A stretch of 64,000 nucleotides of DNA. Origin: Diogma glabrata (Eukaryota; Arthropoda; Insecta; Diptera; Cylindrotomidae). The notes below the pieces were generated by a model. It made no database searches and was not told the origin of the DNA. It saw only the letters and a list, made by a program, of their open reading frames with translations. Shown one piece after another: positions 1 to 10,437 of this stretch. Numbering within the stretch: position 1 is the first letter of the stretch; the number at the start of each line of letters is the position of its first letter. Position numbers and translations under genes: made by a program. The stretch is taken from contig OY856188.1 of NCBI GenBank assembly GCA_963693315.1, forward strand, positions 194,070,322 to 194,134,321, given 5' to 3'.

Positions 1-1650
1 AGTTGTATCTTCTGCCGAACAAGCTTGTGAATATCCTCAAGGTTCTCCCGGATTCGGTTGACGTATTCTTGCGCAGACAATGATGTTGATGGTACCGCTC
101 CAAATTTGAGGTCACCAGGAAGTCTTAAATCACTTCCAAAAATAGTTTGAGCTGGTGTCATGGTCGTGGTGTCATGAACTGCTGATCTGTATGCCATCAA
201 AAATAAAGGAATGTGTTGATCCCAGTTACGTTGATTCTTACTGACCACTTTTGCTAGAAATTCCTCCAAAGTAGCATTGAATCTCTCAACCATCCCATCT
301 GACTGTGGGTGTGAAGCTGTCGTCCTCGTTTTGTTAATCCCCAGCATTTGACAAATTTCCTGGAATACAGCTGACTCGAAGTTCCGTCCCTGATCGGTGT
401 GGATCTCCATAGGAACTCCATAGCGGCTGATCCAATTATTTATCACAGCTTCAGCGATTGTGGTTGCTTCCTGGTTGGGAATCGCACACACTTCCGGCCA
501 CTTACTGAAGTAGTCCATGATCACAAGCACATATTTATTTTGATTATCCGTTGTTGGGAATGGTCCCGCTACATCCATTGCGATCCTTTCAAATGGAGCA
601 CCTACATTGTATTGCTTCATTTTCCCATGATTTCTTCGTGCGGGTCCTTTCACCGCCGCACATTTATCGCATTTTTGACACCACTCTACAATTGATTGCC
701 GAGTCCCCGACCAGTAAAACCGTTGTCGTATTTTTGCAAGAGTTTTGTTGATCCCAAGATGACCTCCACTCGTTCCTTCGTGATACTCTCTCAATACTGC
801 TGGTATTTTCCCTTTTGGTACCACTGTAAGGGATTGCTTTATCTTGCCATCTGAGTTTTCCCATATTCTCTTTAGGCATCCATTCTCTAACTGGAGACTG
901 TCCCATTGCGCCCAGTACGCCTTCAAAGTTGGAGTTTTATCAGAAATTTCTCCCCATACTGGTTTGCAACCCTTTTCCTTGAACTCGATGATGGGTGCAA
1001 GATCCGGATCTTCTAATTGATCTCTCCTTATGGCTTCAGCAGTCCATTCATCGTCAGGTAGCACTTGTAGTAATCGTACATCGATGGTGTTCTCCTTATT
1101 TTCTTGACGACTGCAATGCTTGCATTCAACTTGACAGGGTCGTCTCGATAATGCATCAGCGTTCCCATGTGCAGTACCCTTTCGATGTTCAATGTCCAAA
1201 TCGTACGCCTGCAACCGTTCGATCCAACGTGCTACTTGTCCCTCTGGATTTTTGAACTGGAGTAACCACCTTAACGCACCATGGTCAGTTCTGAGATGAA
1301 ATTTCTGACCATACAAGTATTTATGGAAATGTTTGACGGATTCCACAATAGCCAATAATTCCTTTCGAGTTACACAATAATTCCGCTCCGGCTTGGATAG
1401 CATTTTCGAGAAATAAGCTATCACCTTTTCCTGACCATCTATATTCTGCGACAAGACCCCTCCTATACCTTCATTACTGGCATCAGTATCCAAAATAAAC
1501 TGAACATTTGGTATAGGATAGGACAGAATTGGAGCCGTACATAATCTCTTTCGGAGCTCCACAAATGCTTGTTCTCGAGGTTCATTCCATTCAAATGCCT
1601 TATCTTTTCTGGTTAACTCATGCAGACTTGTGGCAACGTTGGCGAATCCT
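1..1650 (-). pseudogene. pol: Gypsy-A pol, 3' part: RNase H and integrase, cut by window edge
   Basis: Reading leftward this segment encodes the RNase H domain (TDAS near 1480) followed by integrase: an HHCC-type zinc finger ending WCQKCDKC, then the DDE core with MDVAGP, IHTDQG and ERFNATLEE. The frame stays open from the RT frameshift at about 1650 to the window edge, where the integrase C-terminal domain is truncated. At about 1183 it keeps the arginine codon (CGA) that has become TGA in Gypsy-B and Gypsy-C. It is a relic because the upstream RT is split and frameshifted. The integrase itself looks undamaged as far as it is visible. Confidence 0.9.
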
Positions 1651-2158
1651 GACAAACCGTCTGTAATATGTGCACAATCCAAGGAAGCTTCGTAGTTCAT
1701 GTAGATTCTTTGGTCTTGGCCAGTTCATAACTGCTGCAATCTTGTCAGAATCTGTATGAATTCCCATTGCCGTAACCTTGTGTCCCAAATATTTTACTTC
1801 TTCCTTGAAAAGTGAACACTTTTTGGGACTTAACTTTAAACCTGCTGCTTGCAACCTTTCCAGTACCTCCGCCAAGTTCCTCAAGTGGTCATCAAAGTCT
1901 TTTCCCATGACGATGATGTCATCCAAATACACAAGGCATGTTTTCCAGTGCAAGCCTTTAAGTACCCGTTCCATTAATCTCTCGAAAGTTGCGGACGCGT
2001 TGCATAACCCAAATGGCATGACATTAAATTGCCATAGTCCATTCCCTACACTGAACGCTGTTTTCTCCCGATCTTCATCCGCAACTTCAACCTGCCACTA
2101 ACCACTCTGCAGATCCAATGTTGAAAACAATTTTGAGCCCGATAATGTATCCAGTGTA
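1650..2158 (-). pseudogene. pol: Gypsy-A RT, catalytic C-terminal half, frameshifted
   Basis: This is the palm and thumb part of the Gypsy RT, with the catalytic box YLDDIIVMG and the LGHKV and SFLGLCTYYRRF blocks typical of Ty3/Gypsy polymerases. Compared with Gypsy-B it has a 2-nt deletion at about 1650, just after CTYYRRFV, which shifts the frame. It also has a nonsense change (TAC to TAG) at 2098-2100 in the conserved GYWQ motif. The N-terminal half lies at 15295-15659, beyond the Polinton insertion, whose target duplication is 2153-2158. Confidence 0.92.
2153..2158. repeat. 6-bp target site duplication AGTGTA, left copy
   Basis: AGTGTA sits directly outside the left terminus of the palindromic element and is repeated at 15289-15294 outside the right terminus. 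Removing the element and one copy restores continuity with the RT sequence of Gypsy-B. Six-bp duplications are characteristic of Polinton/Maverick integration. Confidence 0.93.
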
Positions 2159-2197
2159 AGTAGTGTTATGGGAGGTTCTGCACATAGACTAAAAATT

Positions 2198-2752
2198 ATG
2201 GGACTTTCTCACATGATGTGTTAATTGATGTAGGAGGTCTAATAAGAAAAAAATATACGATGTAATTAATTCAAATTGCATTGTGAAACTGATTTTGAAA
2301 GAAAAAACTAGAGAAAGTGATTTAAATCTTTTTTTGTTGTTGTATCTTATAAGAAAAAATTCATTTTCGATCCCACTATCTTTCATGTCGAATAAAAAAA
2401 AAAATGGATTAATGCTATCTAAAAACAGAATGGATTGAAAATAAAATATAATAAAAGCATGTGAACTGAATTTTGCATCATAACTTTTGTCTCGATATTA
2501 TATTACAAAAATATGGGACTTTCTCACATGATGTGTTAAAGGTAACAAAAATTGTTTTTGTTGTAGTATTTTGTATTTTGTTTCGTAATCGCGTGCGGCT
2601 TTTTTTTTTGCGTTAAATGATTAAGTAAGATTTCGATTTTTTTTTCATTGGGGCACATGTGTTGTTCTTGTTTTTTTGTTGTTATATAAGATTTTGTGTG
2701 TTAAGCGAGCAGAAGAATCAAAAATATGGGACTTTCTCACATGATGCGTTAA
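2198..2752 (+). repeat. Subterminal repeats, left end (three copies)
   Basis: The motif ATGGGACTTTCTCACATG, followed by ATGTGTTAA or a close variant, occurs at about 2198, 2513 and 2726, each separated by AT-rich DNA. The same motif occurs inverted four times at the right end. Repeated subterminal motifs of this kind often bind transposase or replication proteins, but here that is inference. Confidence 0.8.
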
Positions 2753-3332
2753 TTGATTGATAAAAAACAGAATGGGTTGAAAACAAAATATGAAAAAGCA
2801 TGTAAGATTTTAATTTTCTCGACAAAAAAAAAAAAATGAAGATGTTCATGATATATTTTTTTTTGTAGATAACAAAAATTGTTTTGTTGTAGTATTTTGT
2901 ATTTTGTTTCGTAACTGCGTGCGGCTTTGTTTTGCGTTAAATGATTAAGTATGATTTCGATTTTTTTTTCATTGGGGCACATGTGTTGTTCTAGTTTTTT
3001 TTTGGTTGCTATATAAGATTTTGTGTGTAAAGCGAGCAGAAGAATTAGAACAAATTGTGTTGGGAAAAAATTATGATGTTTTGGAAACCTTAAAACTTTT
3101 TATTTGGAATTTTAGACGGATGCCTGAAATAAGTTGTTAATTGAAAAAACTAAAAATTATAAACAGATGTTCGAAATGTGAAAAACTTGCTATAATTTTG
3201 GAAAAAACTTATTTAAATAAAAAATTAAATCTTTTTTTTTATTTTTTTGTTATAGTTTTGTAAAAACTTTAAACAAAATTTTTATTTTATTAATTAATTT
3301 TTTTAAAATTTGTTTAAATACATTAATTTTTA

Positions 3333-3428
3333 TTAAAACAGCTGACCATCCATCTCGAATTGAGTTTCGTCTTCAACCAATAACGCCATTGGTTTCACAC
3401 GAAACTCATATAATGGTGCGTTCATTTT
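3333..3428 (-). pseudogene. C-terminal remnant of a conserved Polinton ORF (left arm)
   Basis: About 31 codons ending in a TAA stop (MNAPLYEFRVKP... DGQLF) match the last residues of the longer fragment at 13580-13836 in the right arm. The 5' side is joined directly to the ATPase Walker A region at 3429, which marks an internal deletion that removed most of this gene and the ATPase N-terminus. The function is unknown. Confidence 0.6.
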
Positions 3429-3893
3429 GGATCGGGGAAGACCACGTTTGTATTAAAGTTCTTGCCACATATTCATGGTATAAAGAAACTGGTTTGGTGC
3501 AATGGTGAAACTAATTCGGTCGATCTAAAAGATTTCGATTTTGAAGATATTGAAATGTTAGACAACGTCCCCGAAAATTTTGATAATCTAGAAAAACACA
3601 TTAATCATCTTGGATGATTTAATGACTGAGGCGTATAATAAAAACGTTTGTGAATTATTTACCAAGGGTTCACATCATCGAAATATATCTGTTATATTAA
3701 TTACCCAAAATGTGTTCCAAAGAAAATTTTACTGAGACATTTCGTTAAACTGCAAATACCTTGTTATGTTTAATAACCCCCGAGATAAATCTCAAATCTA
3801 CCGCTTGCTAGACAAATTTATCCAGAAAATATCAACGAGTTTTGTAAGAGTATAAAAGAAGGCAGCTTCAAACGGGGTTTTGAAGCCAGCTGA
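3429..3893 (+). pseudogene. Polinton packaging ATPase (A32/FtsK-like), left-arm pseudogene
   Basis: The segment opens at the Walker A motif GSGKTTF (3429-3449), continues through KKLVWCNGE and NVPENFDNLE, then the Walker B block ILDDLM, the ELFTKGSHHRNISV block and LITQN (sensor-like), and finally FNNPRDKSQIYR and YPENINEFCK. This order is that of the DNA-packaging ATPase of Polintons and adintovirus-like elements. Lesions are an extra A near 3595 shifting the frame just before Walker B, an in-frame TGA at 3733-3735 (also in the right arm), and a further shift near 3825. The N-terminus is missing because a deletion joins Walker A to the neighbouring ORF. It is certainly non-functional. Confidence 0.85.
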
Positions 3894-4944
3894 CCAAGGA
3901 AAAAGAAAATGAACACTGCAATCTATCTAAGCTAATTGTTCTTGCAAAATATTGAAAACGTTTTGAAAATTAAGTACAATAGATTAGTTTAGATTGAACA
4001 TTATTTGAACATTATTTGATTAATTGTCTGAAAAATTTTAGATTTAATTGTTTGGCATAGACACTGATACATCTGAATAGCGCGGTCTGTCGGTCAAGTT
4101 ATTTCTGATGTTATGCAATAATGCAACAAGAAAAATATGACAGAAAATTAATAATATAAAAGGTAATTAGCTTCTGATGTTGTTATTGTGTTTATCATAT
4201 GTATTGGTTAGTTTTTTGTTTTGTTAATTTTTTTGTTTTGGTTTTCACATAGTTGTGAAATATAAATTTGCTGTCGCATTTGATGAGCTCTTAAGGAATT
4301 AGTAAATGTTATTCGTAGTATAGTAAATTGTTTTCAATGTTTTTTTTTTTGTCGTTTGTTGTCGTTGTGTTGACACATTTTTTTGTTGAATTCAAACTTT
4401 TTTTCTTAAGAATAAATATGAATTGTGTTGGACGACATGTGACGATTAACTTTTTAGATTGATTATCTTTCTTAGTCGGATTGCTTCCTTAAGTTAAAAC
4501 AAGAAGCAAGTGATTGACCGTCAAATGTTTCCACTCAAATTGAAAAAGAAAACTTCATTAGGGAGTTTTGAGCATGAAGGGATTCATTTCTTTTTAATGC
4601 GCTTTGTGGTAAATTGGGACACAGAAATGATAAGAATCAGACGGGCCAAAACAAATTATTTTTTAATGACGATTAAAACAGTCAGTAAGGTATAAGATTT
4701 ACAGTTAGTTATCTTTAAGTGTACGCGCTTTCCCTTTCTAACAAATGGATAGTTGATATAGACAGTAAACAAGAACGAACCATATTTAAGAGACTTTTTC
4801 AAAGGGTTTGATAAATAAAAAGCCATCATTTTTTGCTAACATTATATATTTTTCAAATTTATTATTTCTTTTATTTTATTTTATAGTTAATTATTAAAGT
4901 TTTTTCTATTATGATTATTAAAAATAACTGGGCCTAAGTTTTTT

Positions 4945-5346
4945 TCATTCGCTGCACCATTCGTCTTGTGTGGTGTGATTTTTGAATGAATCAAATACTT
5001 CTTTCCAAACCACCCGATCAGGGCAATTAAGAAGATGAATCTGTAAAAAGAAGAAAAAATGTTAAATCAAAATATTTATTAATTTGAGTATTAAGTTAAC
5101 AAATTACCTCATAGTCTTCTTTTGGAATTACGTGGTAAATATTATATTTACACAAAATAACTTGTATTCCTGACGGCTGCTTGTCTTTACAAGTTTTAAT
5201 GTGACGGAAGAACTTTCTGTAGGTTATTTGATGGTTCACATTGTATGGACATATATATTTTTTTACTCCTACCAAACTAGACATCTAAATATAAAAAATA
5301 AATCAATTAACGAAATAAAATTAAAATTTCAATTTTAACTTACCAT
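4945..5346 (-). CDS. GTSF1/Asterix-like double CHHC zinc-finger protein (left-arm copy)
   Basis: This is the mirror copy of the right-arm gene at 11815-12216. Exons read ATG (5344-5346), 5108-5284 and 4945-5040, with GT...AG introns, and encode about 91 residues. Two fingers both fit C-x5-H-x9-H-x3-C exactly; finger 1 starts CPYNVNH and finger 2 starts CKYNIYH. That spacing defines the CHHC finger of U11-48K, TRM13 and GTSF1 proteins, and a tandem pair on a small protein is the GTSF1/Asterix layout. The C-terminal tail has two tryptophans (VVWKEV, DEWCSE). The intron separating the second finger's halves keeps phase 0. No lesion is visible. GTSF1 proteins act with nuclear PIWI proteins, but a role here is inference. 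Confidence 0.75.
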
Positions 5347-5391
5347 GTATATTGTTTTTTACTAATGTAAATTATTTCAGCCTTGTATCGT

Positions 5392-5400
5392 TCTTAAATA
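5392..5400 (-). promoter_or_regulatory. TATA-like box for the left-arm CHHC gene
   Basis: TATTTAAG on the minus strand lies about 48 nt upstream of the first ATG (5346). It is the mirror image of 11761-11768. Position and sequence fit a TATA-like element; the start site is not known. Confidence 0.35.
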
Positions 5401-5566
5401 CTAGATTTATCATACGTATCCCACATTTATCATACGAATTCCTTAATGTATATGTGCTTTCCCTTTCTAACAAAATGAATAGTTGATCTAGACAGTAAAC
5501 CAGAACTAAACTATGTAGTTGCTAGATGATATGGAATTTACAAATGAAAAGCCAGTATCTGAACCA

Positions 5567-5775
5567 TTTTTTCTGAGAAACTTCAAACCATACCTTTCAA
5601 TTGAAAAATTTTGCTACATTAACAATATCTATAGAAGAATTATACAACATTTGACTGTGATTATTTTAAAATTTATGTCAAAAATGCTGCTTGAGTAGGC
5701 TTATGTAGATAATTTTGCAACTATAGATGTTTACTTGGTTAAAATCAGCTCCACATATAATTTAAAATCAAAAAT
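5567..5775 (+). repeat. 209-bp internal direct repeat, copy 1
   Basis: The block begins TTTTCTGAGAAACTTCAAAC and reappears at 6362-6570 with a few substitutions, 795 bp away. The mirrored pair lies at about 11386-11594 and 10591-10799. Both copies therefore predate, or were copied along with, formation of the palindrome. Confidence 0.8.
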
Positions 5776-6361
5776 AACCCCAAAAATACTATAATAAAAT
5801 AAATCCTATAAATACTATAATTACTCAGAAAACTATTTTTAAAACATATTATCGAGTATTTTGCTTCTATTGGTTTTTGTTGCTTCATTAACATTTTGAT
5901 AGAAGACTCCTGATAGATGACTCATTTTCTTATCATTTTAAGTTGAAATATTTTAAACGAGAAAAAAATGCAGTTTTTTTGCAAGAAATATTGAAAAAAT
6001 AGAGCTCAAACATTTCGTATCTTACTTTAGTTTTCATAAGCCCATTGTAAATGTTATTGATTTGGGTGTTATTGATGTTATTGATTTCTCCACTCGAAAA
6101 TGATAATTAAAAGATGCGATCAATTGTGAAGTGTAAGCAATGTTAATAAAGTTTGTCTTAAAGAATATGAACAGTATGAGCCCGCTAATAATTAATGACT
6201 TTTAAAAGAATGTAATATCTGTATTGGTCTAGAGCTTGGTAGTTTTTGGCTTTGATTCTCCAATATTAAAAAGACTACAAGACAGTATACAGAATGTAAT
6301 ATGTTTTTATTTCCACATTACGAAATTTCACTTCTTCCGAGCGGTGGGTCTCCCCGCACAA

Positions 6362-6570
6362 CTTTTCTGAGAAACTTCAAACCATACCTTTAAATTGAAA
6401 AATTTTGCTACATTGACAATATCTATTGATGAATTATACAATATTTGCCCGTTATAATTTTAAAATTTATGTCAAAAATGCTACTTGGGTAGGCTTATGT
6501 AGATAATTTTGCAACTATAGATGTTTATTTGGTTAAAATCATCACCACAAATAATTTAAAATCAAAAATC
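6362..6570 (+). repeat. 209-bp internal direct repeat, copy 2
   Basis: This is the second copy of the 5567-5775 block. It overlaps the beginning of the small reading frame at 6529-6723. Confidence 0.8.
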
Positions 6571-6723
6571 TTCGTCCATTGGTTGTTCTTCAGAATGGGG
6601 TTCAATTCTACTACAATACAGCAAGAGAAACTTGATTTGCCATCATTTCTTGGCAGGATTAGAAAACTCAATTCAATTAAAGCGGTTTTTTGCGAATATA
6701 TTTTTTGGCCGCGATTTAAATGA
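6529..6723 (+). CDS. Small hypothetical ORF in the left arm
   Basis: The frame of 64 codons begins at a TTG; the first ATG would give about 42 residues (MGFNSTTIQQ... WPRFK). An identical frame lies on the minus strand at 10438-10632. I recognise no domain. It ends just before a hairpin (6724-6759). Conservation between arms proves little because this part of the palindrome is nearly identical throughout. It may be an exon or not coding at all. Confidence 0.25.
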   Translation: MVKIITTNNLKSKIFVHWLFFRMGFNSTTIQQEKLDLPSFLGRIRKLNSIKAVFCEYIFWPRFK

Positions 6724-6759
6724 TTCTAAACGTCTGTTAAAATCTTTGTAGACGTTTAG
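6724..6759. other. Perfect 11-bp hairpin within the arm
   Basis: TCTAAACGTCT is followed after 14 nt by AGACGTTTAGA, giving an 11-bp stem. The mirror copy is at about 10402-10437. The hairpin could be a protein-binding site; nothing further can be said. Confidence 0.6.
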
Positions 6760-6857
6760 ACTGTGATACGCAATGCGACAAGGTGGCAAAATGGTTTGGC
6801 CTTAGCTGAAAGTGCTGGCTTGACTGGAATTTTTTCTGAAGTATCTGAAGTATCTGA

Positions 6858-7080
6858 TTTTTTTTTTTTTGTAAGTTTTTTTGTTTTATTTTTTTTTTTT
6901 TGTTTTTTTTTTTGTTAATTTTTTTTTTTCATTTTTTTTTTCTTCGTTTTTTTTTTCGTCGTTTTTTTTTTTTTTGTTAATTTTTTTTTCATTTTTTTTT
7001 TTCCTCGTTTTTTTTGTGTTGTTTTTTGTTTTGTTTTTTATTTTCATTTTAATTTTTTTTTTATTTTTTATTGTTTTTTT
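6858..7080 (+). repeat. Poly(T)-rich low-complexity tract
   Basis: About 220 bp of T runs are broken by single G, C or A residues. The complementary poly(A)-rich tract occupies 10081-10304 in the other arm. Long open frames across it (mostly F or K) are compositional artefacts. Confidence 0.9.
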
Positions 7081-7283
7081 GTGACAAAATGATAGCTTGT
7101 GACAAAACTTTGACAAAATGGCTTGGCCATTGGCTGAACAATCTCTGAATTCAGAAGAGTCTGAATATCATAACGATAATGAAGAATGCAATCCAGAAGG
7201 AAATTATGGCTATTCCTGTGTTGGCGACATGACTGGTATTTTGATTTTGGTAAAAAAAGATATTTGGTAGAACGTGTTATAGT

Positions 7284-7571
7284 CAGAATGAAGAATCCGA
7301 GGACGAAGTTGATTTAGAAGAGTCTGAATATCATAACGATAATGAAGAAGGCAATCTAGAAGGAAATTATGGCAACGAAGAGGACCAACTATATTTTGCA
7401 ACTTCGAGTGAAGAAAGCGATGACGATTTGTTGTTCACACCGTTTACAGCAAAACACACATCTCCAAGATCTTCGTCGATTCATTCAAATTCACGTTTCG
7501 CCCATTTGCAGCTGCAAATTTACAGACTGGAACAGCAGCTGCTGCGCCAACAACAACAGCACCAACGGTGA
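7284..7571 (+). pseudogene. Acidic low-complexity protein with glutamine-rich coiled coil
   Basis: An open frame of 95 codons (no ATG at its start) encodes a very acidic segment (EESEDEVDLEESEYHNDNEE), a serine/aspartate patch (SSEESDDD) and a heptad-like, Q-rich C-terminus (LQLQIYRLEQQLLRQQQQ). Just upstream (about 7155-7245) a second copy of the EESEYHNDNEE block occurs, so an internal duplication took place. The left arm of the palindrome ends inside this gene at about 7404; in the right arm the homologous sequence is joined to different DNA. It may be the 3' exon of a longer gene. No family is recognised. Confidence 0.45.
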
Positions 7572-7658
7572 CGACAGCCGATCCGATTAGGACAAATAAA
7601 AACTCTAACACGAAATTATTATTATTAAAGCATTTAAAATTTTTTATTTTTATTTGAA

Positions 7659-8213
7659 TCAAGTCGTTTTTAAATATTTTTTCTCAATCACATCTTTTAT
7701 TCTGCACTCAATTTTATGTTTTAGCTCTTTTAAACATTTTGGTGCAATATCCCAGTGAATATTTGAATTGTCTTCTAAACACTGATTGAAAATTTTAAGC
7801 ATGATTTGGTCCTCCATATTGGACGGCTGCTGTTGATTAGGCAAATAGGTGTATATGCCCTTTTCAGTTTCTCCAGTGTAAAATTCGGTAATTTTTCGTG
7901 TTGGATCTACTATCTTATTATTAAATTCATTCCAAAAGTGTACGCCGATATTTATAACAGTATTGTTTTTATTGTATTGAAGGTGTCCAACAACTAATTT
8001 AGATTCTAAGTTATATTTTTTTAATGTTGTCCACAGGATTAAGTTAGCTGGAAGACAAACACCATATTTGCGTGCACTAATAAATTCTTGCGAAATTATT
8101 TCGGAGATTAAATTTATCAACACCAGATTTCGTTTTAAATTATTATTCGAAATCATAGCAATCATATTCGTGGACGTACAAATAACAAATGATATAGATG
8201 GTTGAGACACCAA
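7659..8213 (-). CDS. Putative transglutaminase/papain-fold protein in the spacer
   Basis: The frame of about 185 codons is in the unique spacer of the palindrome. Its first ATG is internal (MIAMISNNN), so an upstream exon is likely. The middle reads ARKYGVCLPANLILW, then VINIGVHFWNEFNNKIVDPT. The order Cys, then H-x-W, then D-P-T matches the Cys-His-Asp triad of transglutaminase-like and related papain-fold hydrolases, where the Cys sits on a helix and the DPT follows the His strand. Length fits a stand-alone catalytic domain. It could process element or host proteins; that is inference. An alternative is an unrelated ORF with a chance triad. Confidence 0.5.
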   Translation of the reverse strand: MVSQPSISFVICTSTNMIAMISNNNLKRNLVLINLISEIISQEFISARKYGVCLPANLILWTTLKKYNLESKLVVGHLQYNKNNTVINIGVHFWNEFNNKIVDPTRKITEFYTGETEKGIYTYLPNQQQPSNMEDQIMLKIFNQCLEDNSNIHWDIAPKCLKELKHKIECRIKDVIEKKYLKTT

Positions 8214-8244
8214 TTTATCAAGTTTTCAAAAAGCTTAAATAACA

Positions 8245-8397
8245 TTAAAGCAATAAATCAATTAAGAAAAGAAGAATACAATCTTCAAAATTTGTTTTAG
8301 TTTGGCCAAATTTCACAAATTGTTTGAGGAAATCACGATTTCGAAATTTTTTTCTTGCTTGTTTGCGTAATTCGTTTATCGCTTCTTGGCGCTCCAT
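8245..8397 (-). CDS. Short basic N-terminal exon or small ORF
   Basis: An ATG-initiated frame of 50 codons begins MERQEAINELRKQARKKFRN, a strongly basic helix. It lies about 50 nt downstream of a TATA box (8446-8453) and just upstream of the transglutaminase-like frame in the same orientation. It could be that gene's first exon, but I could not find a convincing acceptor that joins them in frame: a TGA precedes the next frame at about 8231. Confidence 0.35.
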   Translation of the reverse strand: MERQEAINELRKQARKKFRNRDFLKQFVKFGQTKTNFEDCILLFLIDLLL

Positions 8398-8445
8398 TTT
8401 GATTAAAGTTATTGGTTGTTCTAATAGCTTCCACACGACGCTGGT

Positions 8446-8453
8446 TATTTATA
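8446..8453 (-). promoter_or_regulatory. TATA box for the spacer gene(s)
   Basis: TATAAATA on the minus strand lies 49 nt upstream of the ATG at 8397, leaving room for a short leader. It is the best core-promoter match in the spacer. Confidence 0.4.
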
Positions 8454-8703
8454 AATGTTCAATGCTGTTGATCAAATAGTAAGTGTTGATAAATTCATTT
8501 GATTTTAGTTTATTAAGTTCTTTTCAACTGAGTTCTTTACAGTACAATATGGAGAGGTTAGTTAACGAAAAAGTTAAGAAGTAAGAAATGCGTAAACCAG
8601 ATTTATTGCTATTTTATGTTTATTTTTTAAACGACAATAAATCATGTTTTATTGTAATTGGCTGCAATACAGAAATTTTTCAAACCTCAACTATTGTTGA
8701 TCA

Positions 8704-8871
8704 ATGATAAAGATTTTATTTGCCTTGCTTGGCGTGACTGGTATCTATTTTTCAACCAAATTGGATAAGTTCAACAATATTTTGAGGAAGATGACATCGA
8801 AAAATTCAAATAGAGAAGAATGGAGAAGAATGGAGAAGAATGGGGCAGATTGCAAGAGTTGGCACCTTTGA
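8704..8871 (+). CDS. Small ORF with hydrophobic N-terminus
   Basis: The frame of 55 codons starts MIKILFALLGVTGIYF, which resembles a signal or membrane segment, and continues into a basic, repetitive part where AGAAGAATGG is tandemly repeated (8814-8842). It is divergent from the minus-strand spacer genes. No family is recognised, and it may be a decayed fragment. Confidence 0.25.
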   Translation: MIKILFALLGVTGIYFSTKLDKFNNILRKMTSKNSNREEWRRMEKNGADCKSWHL

Positions 8872-8877
8872 TTCGCT

Positions 8878-9407
8878 CAATATTTAGCTGGTAAAGGCTA
8901 ACTTACAAGGATGTAAGAGCCTATTACAGTTTATATATGCAAAAATGTGTTCGGAAAAGTTTCTTATTAGTTGATTGCACACTTTTACTTACATTGAACA
9001 TGTTTGATCATGTTTACAATCTGAAAGAGTTTATTTTTGGGTCGTTCACCTTTTTTTTAGTCTTTTGGCTAAAGTATTTTTTAAAGGAAAAATTCGCGAT
9101 CAGATTGTTGTAATCAGTCATGTTGGTTTTTAATCCATTTTCAAATTGTTTCATTGGTTTTCCACTACACTGGTTTACCGTTTGATGAAAAATCTGGTGA
9201 AAGACCATACGAAAGCTGAAAAACTGTACAAGAGCAGTGAAAATCTTCAATTTTACCCGAGTTTTAATTTAATTTTGTTTAGTTTTTAATTTTTATTTCC
9301 CTTGAATCTTACAAGTAAATGATCTTATTTCAAATAAGTTAGTGGTTTACATTTATAAGCATATAAATAATTTATTCTACAACATAAATTAAATGGAAAA
9401 GTGCGTT
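8878..9407. other. Spacer stretch without a supported gene
   Basis: This is AT-rich DNA inside the palindrome spacer. A 78-codon minus-strand frame (9014-9250) exists but has no recognisable motif or conserved partner. Nothing else is supported. Confidence 0.5.
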
Positions 9408-9821
9408 CTAATTTTCAAAATGCATCATGAACCTAGTTTTGAAAATAATTTCACGGTAATTTTGTGTTAAAATTGTTGAGATTATTGATTCAATATTTTT
9501 AATACGCCTTTGAAACCTATTTCTATCACGTGCATATTCTTCATAACGTCCCATTCGAGCAGCTCTGTAGGCGAAATTCCATACATACATAACATGCACT
9601 TCTAACTTATTAGAAAAGCGTACGGTGTTTATTTCTGTCATTTCAGTAGTTTTTCCTTTAAAAAACTTATAAATGATAAGCAGTTTTACAGCACACTTGA
9701 AACTGTTATATGAATATCGTACACCTTGAAAAAAATAAAGAATGACAATCTCCTCTCGAAGTTGCAAAATATAGTTGGTCCTCTTCGTTGCCATAATTTC
9801 CTTCTGGATTGCCTTCTTCAT
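9408..9821 (-). CDS. Hypothetical protein spanning the spacer/right-arm junction
   Basis: A minus-strand frame of 137 codons starts inside the right arm (MKKAIQKEIMATKR) and crosses the arm/spacer boundary at about 9757. The C-terminal part (VWNFAYRAARMGRYEEYARD... NRFQRRIKNIESII) looks like a real charged helical protein; the first 25 residues lie out of frame with the acidic gene of the other arm. I think the C-terminal two thirds belong to a true gene whose 5' end was replaced when the arm was copied. No family is recognised. Confidence 0.4.
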   Translation of the reverse strand: MKKAIQKEIMATKRTNYILQLREEIVILYFFQGVRYSYNSFKCAVKLLIIYKFFKGKTTEMTEINTVRFSNKLEVHVMYVWNFAYRAARMGRYEEYARDRNRFQRRIKNIESIISTILTQNYREIIFKTRFMMHFEN

Positions 9822-10437
9822 TATCGTTATGATATTCAGACTCTTCTAAATCAACTTCGTCCTCGGATTCTTCATTCTGACTATAACACGTTCTACCAAA
9901 TATCTTTTTTTACCAAAATCAAAATACCAGTCATGTCGCCAACACAGGAATAGCCATAATTTCCTTCTGGATTGCCTTCTTCATTATCGTTATGATATTC
10001 AGACTCTTCTGAATTCAGCAGATTGTTCAGCCAATGGCCAAGCCATTTTGTCAAAGTTTTGTCACAAGCTATCATTTTGTCACAAAAAAACAATAAAAAA
10101 TAAAAAAAATTAAAATGAAAATAAAAAACAAAACAAAAAACAACACAAAAAAAAAACGAGGAAAAAAAAAATGAAAAAAAAAATTAACAAAAAAAAAAAC
10201 GACGAAAAAAAAACGAAGAAAAAAAAAAATGAAAAAAAAAAATTAAAAAAAAAAAAAAAAACAAAAAAAAAATAAAACAAAAAAACTTACAAAAAAAAAA
10301 AAATCAGATACTTCAGATACTTCAGAAAAAATTCCAGTCAAGCCAGCACTTTCAGCTAAGGCCAAACCATTTTGCCACCTTGTCGCATTGCGTATCACAG
10401 TCTAAACGTCTACAAAGATTTTAACAGACGTTTAGAA

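Larger units (their letters stand above)
2159..7404 (+). repeat. Left arm of the Polinton palindrome
   Basis: This inverted copy of 9757-15288 has position sums of about 17161 through most of the inner part (for example 5284 and 11877). The inner 3.2 kb (about 4160-7400) is almost identical between arms. The outer 1.5 kb is rearranged, with different numbers of subterminal repeats and different deletions around the ATPase. Intergenic stretches 3894-4944 and 5347-6528 are AT-rich, and I see no gene in them beyond the repeats listed separately. Confidence 0.9.

Noticed and set aside
6881..7116. Open frames rich in F or K
   Set aside because: Low-complexity poly(T)/poly(A) tract within the palindrome arm.
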